NCBI GenBank assembly: GCA_900472485.1
Contig: UCII01000017.1
Location: 49,498-113,497, forward strand
DNA: 64,000 bases
DNA from: Hyphomicrobiales bacterium
GTDB lineage: Bacteria; Pseudomonadota; Alphaproteobacteria; Rhizobiales; Rhizobiaceae
Reading direction: 5' to 3'
Below, piece after piece: positions 1-8,351 of this stretch (the first letter of the stretch is position 1; every line of letters starts with the position of its first letter). The position numbers were made by a program, and so were the translations under genes. The notes below the pieces were generated by a model. The model was not told the DNA's origin and searched no databases. It worked only from the letters and a program-made list of their open reading frames with translations.

Positions 1-104
1 GGTCGTCTTTCTCGAAGGCTGGCGGGGATGACCCTTGCTTTTCGAGAGATCGGTGGTGAGCGGCATCCGGGGAACGGCCGCTGATTTTTGAGGACAGCGA
101 TCGC

Positions 105-1163
105 ATGGATAATGTTCGGATATTCGACGGGCACAATGATGCGGTCCAGTTCATGTTGGATTATAGACCCGACGGCCGTGATTTTCTGGCGCGGTCCGAG
201 GCCGGACATCTCGATCTTCCAAGAGCACTCGAAGGAGGCTTGGCCGGCGGATTGTTTGCGATGTACGCCGCGCCAGAGCATGAGCCGGTGGATGACCTGA
301 CGATCACCCGTGATGGCTACGAAGTTCGCTATGCCGAGACCCTGCATCCGGACCATGCCCGCCGGCAAATCGACGGGCAGCTTGCGGCCATAAAGAAGCT
401 GATTGGGCGTTCGGGCAATAAAATCCGTCTGGCAACGAGCGTCACCCACATCGAGGCGGCACGACATGCTGGCGTCTTTGCCGTCGTGCTCCATATGGAA
501 GGGGCCGATGCCATCGGCCCCGATCTCGCCTATCTGGATAGCCTTTACGATGCCGGCCTTCGATCCCTGGGCATTGTGTGGAGCCGCCCGAATATCTTTG
601 GCTACGGCGTTCCGTTCGCCTATCCGAGATCGCCCGACACGGGACCTGGCCTCACGGATTTGGGAAAGGATCTGGTCAGAAGGTGCAACGAACTCGGGAT
701 CATGATCGACGTTTCCCATCTAAACGAGCGCGGATTTTGGGATGTCGCGGCCTTGAGCACCGCTCCGCTCGTGGCCACCCACGCCTGCGCCCATGCCATA
801 TGTCCATCGACCCGAAACCTGACCGATCGGCAATTGGACGCGATCCGCGACACCGGCGGGGTCGTTGGGCTGAATTTGGCCGTCAACGATATCCGCGCGG
901 ATGCCGATCTTGACGAGGACACCCTGCTCGACGCCGTCATTCGCCAGATCGATTACCTCATCACTCGCGTTGGACCGGATGGGGTCGCTCTCGGATCGGA
1001 TTTCGATGGTGCCGTCATGCCTCGCGAGATCGGAGATGCTAGCGGCTTGCCGCGCCTCGTGGATGCCATGCGCCAAAGCGGATTCGATGAACTAACCCTG
1101 CGAAAATTTGCCTATGATAATTGGCTTCGCCTATTCGGTGCCACATGGCCGGATCGATTGTAA
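105..1163 (+). CDS. Peptidase M19 (membrane-dipeptidase type)
   Basis: A 352-residue protein of the peptidase M19 (renal dipeptidase) family, which are binuclear zinc enzymes with an amidohydrolase barrel that cleave dipeptides. The metal and active-site residues can be placed: His10 and Asp12 in DGHND, Glu132 in HMEG, His205 in DVSH, His226 in ATHA and Asp299 in GSDFDG. Length is normal for bacterial members. No signal peptide is seen, so it is probably cytoplasmic. The ATG at 105 has GAGGA at 90-94 upstream. The next gene begins 77 bases downstream on the same strand but has no obvious functional tie. The natural substrate cannot be told from the sequence. Confidence 0.9.
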   Translation: MDNVRIFDGHNDAVQFMLDYRPDGRDFLARSEAGHLDLPRALEGGLAGGLFAMYAAPEHEPVDDLTITRDGYEVRYAETLHPDHARRQIDGQLAAIKKLIGRSGNKIRLATSVTHIEAARHAGVFAVVLHMEGADAIGPDLAYLDSLYDAGLRSLGIVWSRPNIFGYGVPFAYPRSPDTGPGLTDLGKDLVRRCNELGIMIDVSHLNERGFWDVAALSTAPLVATHACAHAICPSTRNLTDRQLDAIRDTGGVVGLNLAVNDIRADADLDEDTLLDAVIRQIDYLITRVGPDGVALGSDFDGAVMPREIGDASGLPRLVDAMRQSGFDELTLRKFAYDNWLRLFGATWPDRL

Positions 1164-1240
1164 GCTTTGCCACATTCGCCTTGAAGGGACATAACTGACA
1201 GAGTCCAATAGGCAGAAGAACACCCGAAGAGGAGAGTTCG

Positions 1241-1786
1241 TTGTCGTCGCTGATTCTAAAAGGCAGCAATGTCAGGCTCCGCCAGCCATGTGCCGAGGAC
1301 GCCGATGTGCGCTTCGCTTTGGGCACCAATGCCGAGATCGTGGAGATGTATGGCGTCAACAAGGAGGACATCGAGCCCATCACCCGGGAGGGCGCAACGC
1401 GATGGGTTCAGGGTATTGCCGATCACCCTCACGCATGGGTTATCGAGATCAAGGGCGCCTTTGCCGGCGTGATCAGATTGGATAACGTCAATCGCCAGGA
1501 CCGGCGCGCGACGATGGCGATCGGGATTTATGATCCGGCGTTGCTTGGTAAAGGCTTTGGCACGGAAGCGATCACGCTTCTGCTAGATCATGCCTTCGGC
1601 GAGATGAGACTGCATCGCATCGGAATACGCGTGCTCGCCTACAACAAGCGCGCCATCCGCGCCTATGAAAAATGCGGCTTCATCGTCGAAGGAAGGGAGC
1701 GGGAGACCGCTTACGTCAATGGCCGCTGGCACGACGACATCATGATGGGCCTGCTGGATCGCGAGTTTTCATCACCTCCCCCTTGA
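1241..1786 (+). CDS. GNAT family N-acetyltransferase (RimJ/RimL type)
   Basis: A 181-residue acyl-CoA-dependent N-acetyltransferase. The acetyl-CoA loop is seen as LLGKGFGTEA (residues 101-110), followed by the usual LHRIGIRVLAYNKRAIRAYE helix-strand and the KCGFIVEGRER segment typical of the RimJ/RimL subgroup. The start is a TTG at 1241 with a purine-rich GAGGAGAG a few bases upstream; no ATG gives a full domain. The last codons (FSSPPP and the stop) are written inside a palindromic repeat that runs on to about 1904, so the C-terminal tail was probably made by that repeat. The acetyl acceptor (protein N-terminus, amino acid or antibiotic) is unknown. Confidence 0.85.
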   Translation: MSSLILKGSNVRLRQPCAEDADVRFALGTNAEIVEMYGVNKEDIEPITREGATRWVQGIADHPHAWVIEIKGAFAGVIRLDNVNRQDRRATMAIGIYDPALLGKGFGTEAITLLLDHAFGEMRLHRIGIRVLAYNKRAIRAYEKCGFIVEGRERETAYVNGRWHDDIMMGLLDREFSSPPP

Positions 1787-1904
1787 GGGCGAAGGTCGCC
1801 GCGCAGCGGCGGGTGGGGGTGACAATTGTTTGCTTGCGGAGATCGACGCGATCACTCCACCCCGGAGCTTTGCTCCGACTCTCCCCCTCAAGGGGAGGGT
1901 GGAA
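1771..1904. repeat. Palindromic intergenic repeat between GNAT gene and ribB
   Basis: A 134-base element with near-complementary ends: TCACCTCCCCCTTGAGGG at 1772-1789 pairs with CCCTCAAGGGGAGGGTGGA at 1885-1903. Inside are two perfect small hairpins, GCCGC-gca-GCGGC (1798-1810) and CGGAGC-ttt-GCTCCG (1863-1877). It sits between two convergent genes, overlaps the stop of the upstream gene, and ends next to the ribB stop. This build (outer palindrome plus inner hairpins) is typical of the mosaic repeats dispersed in Rhizobiales intergenic DNA; it may also end transcription from both sides. Confidence 0.75.
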
Positions 1905-3008
1905 TCAGCAGATTTCCGTTGTGGCGATTTTGATGCCAAAACCTTCGAGGCCGACATAGTGCCGTTCGCGGCTGGTGAGCAGCTTGATCGAGCTGACACC
2001 GAGATCCTTCAGGATCTGCGCGCCGAGGCCGATTTCCAGCCATTCGCTATCTCGCGCTTGCGCCTCGGCATGGCTTTCGCGTTCGGCCTGGCGCGCCTTG
2101 CGGCCATTGTCGAAATGACCGACACCGACGGAACCTTCCCGCAGATAAATAATGACGCCTCGGCCTTCCTCGGAGATCTTCTTCATGTAGAAATCGACCG
2201 GACGGCGCTTGCCGAACAGGTCTTCGGCGACGCTTTCCGGATGCAGCCGGACCGGAATATCGATGCCGTCGCGGATGTCGCCGAAGACCACGGCGAGATG
2301 CTGCATCGTGTCCCAGGGCAAGGAATAGGTATGGGCGCGTGCCTTGCCGAACGGTGTTTCGATGTCGAAGCTGGTGCCGAGCTCGATAAGCGTTTCCTTG
2401 CGCTGGCGATAGGCGATGAGATCGGCGACGGAGACGAGCTTCAGGCCGTTCTGCTCAGCGAACTCCACCACTTGCTGGCCGCGCGTCACCGTGCCGTCGT
2501 CATTGACCAGCTCGCTGATGACGCCGATCGGCGGCAAGCCGGCAAGCTTGCAGAGGTCGACGGCGGCTTCGGTATGGCCCGAACGCATCAGCACGCCGCC
2601 CTCGCGGGCAACCAGCGGGAAAATATGGCCGGGACGGACGAAATCTGTAGGCCCGACATTCGGATTGGCGAGGTTTCGAACCGTCAGCGTCCGGTCGTCG
2701 GCGGAAATGCCTGTTGTGGTACCGTGCTTGAAATCGACGGAAACGGTGAAGGCCGTCGTATGGGCGGAATCATTTTCCGCGACCATGGCGTTGAGGTTCA
2801 GTCGCTTGGCTTCCTCGCGCGGCATCGGCGTGCAGACGATGCCGGAAGTGTGCCGGACGATGAAGGCCATCTTTTCCGGCGTGCAGTGAACGGCGGCAAC
2901 GATCAGATCACCTTCGTTCTCCCGGTCGTTATCGTCCATGACGACGACGATCTCGCCGGCTTCGAAAGCCCGGATGGCATCGACAACACGCTTCTGATCG
3001 TAAGACAT
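1905..3008 (-). CDS. ribB: 3,4-dihydroxy-2-butanone 4-phosphate synthase with degenerate GTP cyclohydrolase II-like domain
   Basis: RibB makes 3,4-dihydroxy-2-butanone 4-phosphate from ribulose 5-phosphate, the four-carbon unit of riboflavin. Residues 1-205 form the synthase domain with the acidic loop DDNDRENEGD (25-34) and the RSGHTEA motif (142-148). Residues 210-367 look like GTP cyclohydrolase II, as in bifunctional RibBA proteins, but the three zinc cysteines are gone: they are replaced by Ser259, Pro270 and Asp272 in the stretch after VRLH. The second domain is therefore unlikely to act as a cyclohydrolase. The gene starts 10 bases after the aroC stop and is surely cotranscribed with it. 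Confidence 0.93.
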   Translation of the reverse strand: MSYDQKRVVDAIRAFEAGEIVVVMDDNDRENEGDLIVAAVHCTPEKMAFIVRHTSGIVCTPMPREEAKRLNLNAMVAENDSAHTTAFTVSVDFKHGTTTGISADDRTLTVRNLANPNVGPTDFVRPGHIFPLVAREGGVLMRSGHTEAAVDLCKLAGLPPIGVISELVNDDGTVTRGQQVVEFAEQNGLKLVSVADLIAYRQRKETLIELGTSFDIETPFGKARAHTYSLPWDTMQHLAVVFGDIRDGIDIPVRLHPESVAEDLFGKRRPVDFYMKKISEEGRGVIIYLREGSVGVGHFDNGRKARQAERESHAEAQARDSEWLEIGLGAQILKDLGVSSIKLLTSRERHYVGLEGFGIKIATTEIC

Positions 3009-3018
3009 CTCGAAGTCC

Positions 3019-4116
3019 CTACCTATGCTGGCCCGTTTGGCCGCGATCCCTCAGATAATGATCGGCAACGGCGCAGGCGACCATCGCCTCGCCGATCGGT
3101 ACGGCACGAATGCCGACGCAAGGATCGTGACGGCCCTTGGTGCGTACATCGACATTGTTGCCATCGGCATCGATCGACTGGCGTTCCGTCAGGATCGACG
3201 AAGTCGGCTTGATGGCAAAGCGTGCGACGATGGGCTCGCCTGTGGAAATACCGCCCAGAATGCCGCCGGCATGATTGGACAGGAAAATGCGCTTGCCGTC
3301 GTTGCCCATGCGCATCGCGTCGGCATTTTCCTCGCCCGTTAGTTCGGCGGATGCGAAACCTTCGCCAATTTCGACACCCTTGACGGCGTTGATCGACATC
3401 AGCAGCGAGGCGATGTCCTGATCGAGCTTGCCGTAGATCGGTGCGCCAAGCCCGGCCGGTACGCCTTCCGCCACGACTTCCACCACGGCACCGATCGAGG
3501 AGCCGGCCTTGCGGATGCCGTCGAGATACTCTTCCCATACCGGCACGATTTCCGGATCGGGAGCGAAGAATGGATTCTGATCGACTTGAGCCCAATCCCA
3601 GTTGGCGCGGTTGATCTTGTGCTTGCCGATCTGCACCAGCGCGCCGCGGATGGCCACGCCGGGCACGACGAGGCGGGCGATGCCGCCGGCTGCGACGCGC
3701 GCCGCGGTTTCGCGGGCCGAGGAGCGACCGCCGCCGCGGTAGTCGCGAATGCCGTATTTGACGTCATAGGTGTAGTCCGCATGGCCGGGACGATAACGTC
3801 GTGCGATTTCGCCATAATCCTTCGAGCGCTGGTCGGTATTCTCGATCAGCATCGAGATCGGCGTCCCGGTCGAGATCATCGTCTCGCCGTCCTCGTACAT
3901 CATGACGCCCGACAGGACCTTCACGAGATCGTCCTCGCGCCGCTGCGTCACAAAACGCGATTGCCCCGGTTTGCGCTTATCGAGCCAGGTCTGAATGTCC
4001 TGTAGCTTGAAACGGAGGCCCGGAGGGCAGCCGTCGACGACGCAGCCGAGCGCCGGACCGTGGCTTTCGCCCCAGGTGGTGACGCGGAAGAGGTGACCGA
4101 ATGTATTATGCGACAT
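3019..4116 (-). CDS. aroC: Chorismate synthase
   Basis: A 365-residue AroC, the last enzyme of the shikimate pathway: it converts 5-enolpyruvylshikimate 3-phosphate to chorismate with reduced FMN as cofactor. The family signatures are all present: GESHGPALG near the N-terminus, RPGHADYTYDVKYG followed by YRGGGRSSARET in the middle, and GRHDPCVGIRAVPIGEAM near the C-terminus. I chose the ATG at 4116 (MSHNTFGHLF) because that is where the family normally begins; the frame stays open upstream to 4281 but that extension has no family likeness. First gene of an aroC-ribB operon; AroC needs FMN, so pairing it with riboflavin synthesis makes sense. Confidence 0.96.
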   Translation of the reverse strand: MSHNTFGHLFRVTTWGESHGPALGCVVDGCPPGLRFKLQDIQTWLDKRKPGQSRFVTQRREDDLVKVLSGVMMYEDGETMISTGTPISMLIENTDQRSKDYGEIARRYRPGHADYTYDVKYGIRDYRGGGRSSARETAARVAAGGIARLVVPGVAIRGALVQIGKHKINRANWDWAQVDQNPFFAPDPEIVPVWEEYLDGIRKAGSSIGAVVEVVAEGVPAGLGAPIYGKLDQDIASLLMSINAVKGVEIGEGFASAELTGEENADAMRMGNDGKRIFLSNHAGGILGGISTGEPIVARFAIKPTSSILTERQSIDADGNNVDVRTKGRHDPCVGIRAVPIGEAMVACAVADHYLRDRGQTGQHR

Positions 4117-4424
4117 GTAAAACGACCGGATTAGCGCAGCCTGACGGGCAGGTCGCGTCTTGTCACTTGCAATTGCGGCCCACTCATAGGCCAAAATGTC
4201 GACAAGACAAAATCTTTCTTTCAGTTGCCTCGGAAACGGCGCCCGGCCTTTTTCTTCCTCAAGCATCGGCATGGTAAACAAAGATTAATCCGAATTGTGG
4301 ATTGTGACGATGCATTCACCAATTGGGCGGGCGAAGTCATTATTGGGGGCAACTTCCGCCATATTCGACGTGTTTTCTAGGCTGCATAAGAAATCTTAAT
4401 CAATTTACCTGAAGGGTGACGACG
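4117..4424. promoter_or_regulatory. Divergent intergenic region, aroC and DUF1344 gene
   Basis: 308 bases without a gene between divergent aroC and the DUF1344 gene; promoters for both must lie here. An inverted repeat GTCTTGTC (4157-4164) / GACAAGAC (4201-4208) with an inner GGCC/GGCC pair lies in what would be the aroC leader. The right half is A/T-rich. I found no convincing FMN (RFN) riboswitch pattern despite ribB in the operon. Confidence 0.4.
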
Positions 4425-4685
4425 ATGCGCTTCTTTGTAGCGACGCTTTTGGCCACGGCAAGCTTGCTTGCTCCTGTCGCTGGGTTTGCTGAAAGCGCAG
4501 ATGTCGAGGCCGTCATCAAGAAGGTCGATGCGAAGAACTTCAATATCACGCTGGATGATGGCAAGAGCTACCAGGTGCCCGAGGATTTCGATTTCAGCGG
4601 CCTGCAGGCCGGTGTGAAGGTCGTCGTCTTCTACACGGAAGTGGACGGCAAGCGCGTCGTCAACGATCTTGATATCGTCCAATAA
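4425..4685 (+). CDS. DUF1344 family small exported protein
   Basis: An 86-residue protein with a clear Sec signal peptide (MRFFVATLLATASLLAPVAGFAE, cleavage after about residue 21) and a small beta-rich mature domain ending DGKRVVNDLDIVQ. This matches the DUF1344 family of small periplasmic proteins common in rhizobia; no function is established. The ATG at 4425 has GAAGGG at 4411-4416 upstream; a GTG at 4416 in the same frame overlaps that site and is less likely. Single-gene unit, divergent from aroC. The mature part is short and may be a one-domain OB-like or SH3-like fold, which is only a guess. Confidence 0.8.
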   Translation: MRFFVATLLATASLLAPVAGFAESADVEAVIKKVDAKNFNITLDDGKSYQVPEDFDFSGLQAGVKVVVFYTEVDGKRVVNDLDIVQ

Positions 4686-4795
4686 ACACCAGCTTCGCCA
4701 GGCACTTACCCGGCGAGAATGAAACCCAGAACTTTCGATTGATCGGTTTTAAGCAGTTGTGCGCGGCAATGATCCTCGGCTCATCCGGAACCGCG

Positions 4796-5392
4796 TTACA
4801 TCCAGCCGATAATCTTCATTTCCGGATCGACCTTCAGGATCTGGTCCTGATGAATGGGGATTTCCGCCGCCTCTTCTTTTTCGACATCGCCGATCAGACG
4901 GAACAGCGTACGGATGACGCCGCCATGCGTGACGCAAACCGTTGGACGGTCGACGGATGCCAGCCATGAGCCCACGCGCCAGGAGAGGATTTCATAGCTT
5001 TCGGCATCTTCACCGGGCGGGATGAAGTCCCATTTGTTGGCCTTGCGCTCGGCAAGCCGGTCGGGCGCTGTCGCCTTCAATTCCTTGAGTGTAAAACCCT
5101 CCCAGGCGCCGAACGACAGCTCGACGAGCCTTTCGTCCGTGCGGTAGTCCTTGGATGGCAGGCCCATGGCGCCGCGGGCGATTTCCATGGTTTCGCGGGT
5201 GCGCCGCAACGGGCTTGCGACGAAATCGAAGGGAATGTTCTCGAAAGTGAGGATTTCGGCGAGATCGATGCCATTCTGCCGCGCCTGTTCGCGGCCGATG
5301 GCGTTGAGATCGATGTCTTTCTGCCCCTGCAGGCGGCGCTCGGCATTCCAGTCGGTCTGACCGTGGCGTATCACATAGAGGATGGGCGACAC
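4796..5392 (-). CDS. Histidine phosphatase family protein (phosphoglycerate-mutase-like)
   Basis: A 198-residue member of the histidine phosphatase superfamily. The phospho-acceptor histidine is in YVIRHGQTDWN (His9), the second conserved arginine region in ASPLRRTRETME, the acid in LVELSFGAWEG, and the distal histidine in VTHGGVIRTL. Length and motifs fit the cofactor-dependent branch (GpmB/CobC-like), which covers phosphoglycerate mutases and many phosphatases; the substrate cannot be decided. It begins 17 bases after the fabI stop on the same strand and is probably cotranscribed with fabI. Confidence 0.88.
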   Translation of the reverse strand: MSPILYVIRHGQTDWNAERRLQGQKDIDLNAIGREQARQNGIDLAEILTFENIPFDFVASPLRRTRETMEIARGAMGLPSKDYRTDERLVELSFGAWEGFTLKELKATAPDRLAERKANKWDFIPPGEDAESYEILSWRVGSWLASVDRPTVCVTHGGVIRTLFRLIGDVEKEEAAEIPIHQDQILKVDPEMKIIGWM

Positions 5393-5409
5393 GGTCAGAT
5401 TCCTGTTGG

Positions 5410-6228
5410 TCAGTCCTTCGCGACGGAAATATCAGGCGCGTCCACGGCCTTCATGCCGACCGTATGATAGCCCGAATCGACGTGATGGATTTCGCCGGTC
5501 ACGGCCGTCGACAGATCGGACAGCAGATAGAGGGCGGAATTGCCGACTTCGTCGATCGTGACGGTCCGCTTCAGCGGCGCGTTATATTCGTTCCACTTAA
5601 GGATGTAGCGGAAGTCGCCGATGCCCGAGGCTGCGAGCGTCTTGATCGGGCCTGCCGAGATCGCGTTGACGCGGATACCGCGGCTGCCGAGGTCGACTGC
5701 GAGGTAGCGCACGCTTGCTTCGAGAGCAGCCTTTGCGACACCCATGACGTTGTAGTGCGGCATGACCTTTTCCGCACCATAATAGGTGAGGGTGATCATG
5801 GAGCCGCCATCATTCATGATTCGCTCGGCGCGCTGTGCAACTGCCGTGAAGGAATAGACGGAGATGTCCATCGTCTTCGTGAAGTTGTCGCGGCTGGTAT
5901 CGAGGTAACGGCCGGTCAGCTCATCCTTGTCCGAGAACGCGATGGCGTGCACGACAAAATCGATCTTGCCCCATTTCGCCTCCAGCGTGTCGATGACGGC
6001 ATCGATCGTTGCCGGCTCGGTCACGTCGCAATGGCCGGCCATGAAGGCGCCGAGTTCCTGAGCGAGCGGCTCGACGCGCTTCTTCAGGGCATCGCCCTGC
6101 CACGTCAATGCGATTTCGGCTCCGGCATCCGAACAGGCCTTGGCAATACCCCACGCTATCGAACGGTTGTTTGCTACGCCGAGGATGACGCCGCGTTTGC
6201 CTGCCATGAGGCCAGTGGCTTGAGCCAT
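5410..6228 (-). CDS. fabI: Enoyl-[acyl-carrier-protein] reductase (NADH), FabI
   Basis: A 272-residue FabI, which reduces trans-2-enoyl-ACP in the last step of each fatty acid elongation round. The cofactor motif GVANNRSIAWGIAK lies at residues 17-30, and the catalytic triad pattern of FabI is seen as Tyr149, Tyr159 and Lys166 (Y-x6-K), matching Tyr146/Tyr156/Lys163 of the E. coli enzyme. It ends with the HHVDSGYHTVGM C-terminus of the family. Upstream on the same strand is a J-domain gene, 121 bases away, enough room for its own promoter; a phosphatase gene follows at 17 bases. Confidence 0.95.
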   Translation of the reverse strand: MAQATGLMAGKRGVILGVANNRSIAWGIAKACSDAGAEIALTWQGDALKKRVEPLAQELGAFMAGHCDVTEPATIDAVIDTLEAKWGKIDFVVHAIAFSDKDELTGRYLDTSRDNFTKTMDISVYSFTAVAQRAERIMNDGGSMITLTYYGAEKVMPHYNVMGVAKAALEASVRYLAVDLGSRGIRVNAISAGPIKTLAASGIGDFRYILKWNEYNAPLKRTVTIDEVGNSALYLLSDLSTAVTGEIHHVDSGYHTVGMKAVDAPDISVAKD

Positions 6229-6349
6229 ATTATGCTCCCTTGAACTTTAGATGAACCTGCCTATGGCATAGGCCGACCCCCGGTTCAAGCATCGTAAAGA
6301 TCATCAACTGTTAGGGATCGTAACAAAGGGTGCTGTTGTCACCAAAATT

Positions 6350-7513
6350 TCACAGGAAAAGCCCTTCGCGCATGCTGCGCATGAGATCCGTGACCTTGTC
6401 GTCGGGTTTTTCCCACAGCATCAGCCGCAATTCGACGATGAGATCGCCTTTTCCGCCATTGCCGTCGGGCAATCCCTCGCCGGAAATGCGCACGATCTGA
6501 TCCGAACCGGACCAGGCCGGCACCGTGATACTGACCGGTCCGTTCAATCCTTCGGCCGTGGTTTCGCAACCGAGAACGGCATTCTCTATGGTAATGGGCA
6601 ATATTGTACGCACATCGCTACCGTCGAGTGTGAAGCGCCCATCGGTCGACAGGTGAACGGTGACGGCAACATCGCCGCGCAGCATGCCCGGCAGTTTCAG
6701 TCCCTGGCCCTTGAGGTGAAGTACCTGGCCATTTGAGATGTCCGTCGTTGCCTGGAAGCGCGCCTCACGGTTGTCGGGCAGCGGAACGGCAATCCAGCGG
6801 CTCTTCAGCATGTCGTCGAGCGTTACCGTGGCTTCGGCGGCGACTTCCGGGGTTTTCTCCGGCGGCTTTTCGGGCGCATTGCCGCCCGTGATGCGCCGCA
6901 CCAGAGAGCCGAGGATGCCAAAGGCGGAGCGCGAGCTGGCTGCTGCCGAAGCCGTGGCCAGCTGCTCTTCTTCCACCTGGGGTTCTTCCGAGGCCTCGGT
7001 GTCGGGTTGCTCCTGCGGTTTTTCCGCCGGCTTTGCGCCTGTTGCCGCGGTGGCCTGTGCCTGCTGCGCTTGGCTGGTCTTCACTCCGAAAATGCGTTCG
7101 ACCATGTCTTCCGGCGATTCGGCAGCGTTGCCCTGTTGGCCGGATGCAGCGGAGGCTGCCGCTTTGCGGGCGTTGGCCCGGGCGAGCTCTTCCATGATCT
7201 TGTCGGCATTGGCACGCGCGGCCTTGGCTCGTTCGGCGGCCTCTCGGGCCGCTTGCCGCTGCTGTATGATCGTCTGTTCCTGGCTCTGGCCCTTCGCCTC
7301 GGCCATGCGCGCGATCTGATCGTAGCGGCTGCGCTTCTGGGGGTCTTTCAATGTCTCGTAAGCACGGCCGATTTCGGCAAACCGCTCTGACGCGGTCGGA
7401 TCGCCAAGATTGTGATCGGGATGAGCAGTCTTTGCCAAGCTGCGCCAAGCGGATTTGATTTCGTCCGCCCCCGCATCCTTCCTAACGCCCAGCACCTTAT
7501 ACGGATCCCGCAT
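6350..7513 (-). CDS. J-domain (DnaJ/CbpA-like) protein with long Ala-rich linker
   Basis: A 387-residue co-chaperone expected to stimulate DnaK. The N-terminal J domain (residues 1-70) has the HPD motif at 31-33. It is followed by an unusually long Ala/Glu/Gln-rich, low-complexity linker of about 150 residues and then a C-terminal substrate-binding domain with the KGQGLKLPG and SGEGLPDGNGGKGDLIVEL patterns of the DnaJ C-terminal fold. There is no CxxCxGxG zinc finger, so it is of the CbpA type rather than DnaJ proper. The start at 7513 (MRDPYKVLGV) matches where J domains begin and has a weak GGGAAAG upstream; ATGs at 7525 and 7528 are also in frame. Confidence 0.88.
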   Translation of the reverse strand: MRDPYKVLGVRKDAGADEIKSAWRSLAKTAHPDHNLGDPTASERFAEIGRAYETLKDPQKRSRYDQIARMAEAKGQSQEQTIIQQRQAAREAAERAKAARANADKIMEELARANARKAAASAASGQQGNAAESPEDMVERIFGVKTSQAQQAQATAATGAKPAEKPQEQPDTEASEEPQVEEEQLATASAAASSRSAFGILGSLVRRITGGNAPEKPPEKTPEVAAEATVTLDDMLKSRWIAVPLPDNREARFQATTDISNGQVLHLKGQGLKLPGMLRGDVAVTVHLSTDGRFTLDGSDVRTILPITIENAVLGCETTAEGLNGPVSITVPAWSGSDQIVRISGEGLPDGNGGKGDLIVELRLMLWEKPDDKVTDLMRSMREGLFL

Positions 7514-7828
7514 CTTTCCCGCCATCATTCGTGGGTGTGCCCAGCCCCATCGCAGCACCCCAAGCAAAGAACCAATTGATAGCGCTTCGCCATCCTGCTC
7601 CCTGTCATGGGGGCAAGGGTGATGCGCCGATGAGCCGATCCTGCGGGAAGAGTTGCTAATCAGGCGTTACGGCGGATGGGACCTGAAGGCCTGCATTTCG
7701 AGGCATGGTTAGCCGATCGCTAACGCGTGATGCTTGGGATTTGCAGTCGGGGGCGGATAGCCGATGGCAATAGAATGCCTATCAGCGTGAACTGATTTGA
7801 GGGCGGGATAAAAAGGGGAGAAAGGCGA
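7514..7828. other. Intergenic region with no recognised feature
   Basis: 315 bases between the lipoprotein gene and the J-domain gene, both on the minus strand. It should hold the promoter of the J-domain gene and the end of the upstream transcript. I see no open frame with coding character, no strong hairpin with a T run and no known repeat. Confidence 0.4.
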
Positions 7829-8287
7829 TCAGCCCGCCTGCTGGAAGCTCAGCAACTGCCATTCGCCGAGGCCGACAAGGCAGGTCCTGCCGGAGAAGTT
7901 GGCAACACCCTGATAGGAGTGCCGGCTGGTGCGGAATTGACGGCAGACCACGCCGGAGGCGTTGCTTTCAACAATCGTGTCGATCACGCCGGCGCTGCCG
8001 GTCGAGGTATTTGCCCAGGGTATGGGCTGGCCGTTGAGTTTATTAAGGTCCGCCGAGGTGACGGCATTGCGCACCGTGGTCTCGTCGGAGATACTGTCCG
8101 CTGTCACCGGTGCGGTCGGCACCGTGCCTGTCGATACGCTGCGATCCACCTTGGCAGAGCTCAGATAGTCCATGCCGCCGCCGACGCAGCCGCCAAGGGA
8201 GAAAAGGGAGACTAGGGCGACAGCCATCGTCACGCCTTTTGCAAGCTTGCGCTTTGTATGAACGATCGACTTTGCTATGACTTCCAC
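7829..8287 (-). CDS. Putative surface-antigen-type lipoprotein (RT0821/Lpp0805-like)
   Basis: A 152-residue protein with a basic N-region (KRKLAKG), a hydrophobic stretch and a lipobox ending SLGGC (Cys at about residue 34), so it is predicted to be a lipoprotein. The C-terminal part, VVCRQFRTSRHSYQG...GRTCLVGLGEWQLL, has the pattern of the small surface-antigen domain found in many alphaproteobacterial proteins (CRxFxT ... G.AC....G.W.L). The start is a GTG at 8287; the internal ATG at 8227 would remove the basic part of the signal. Function unknown; probably outer-membrane or periplasmic. Divergent from pdxH. Confidence 0.7.
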   Translation of the reverse strand: MEVIAKSIVHTKRKLAKGVTMAVALVSLFSLGGCVGGGMDYLSSAKVDRSVSTGTVPTAPVTADSISDETTVRNAVTSADLNKLNGQPIPWANTSTGSAGVIDTIVESNASGVVCRQFRTSRHSYQGVANFSGRTCLVGLGEWQLLSFQQAG

Positions 8288-8351
8288 CCGAACTTCTTGG
8301 CCAGCCAGAGGGGCCGGCGGTTATTAGGAATTGCGGAGCTTTTGAATTAAT

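Noticed and set aside
1..31. A short open piece (VVFLEGWRG then stop) that might be the end of an upstream gene.
   Set aside because: Nine codons are too few to identify a gene or even to choose the frame.
4117..4300. A possible FMN riboswitch before aroC-ribB.
   Set aside because: An inverted repeat is present but the conserved RFN core sequences could not be found by eye.
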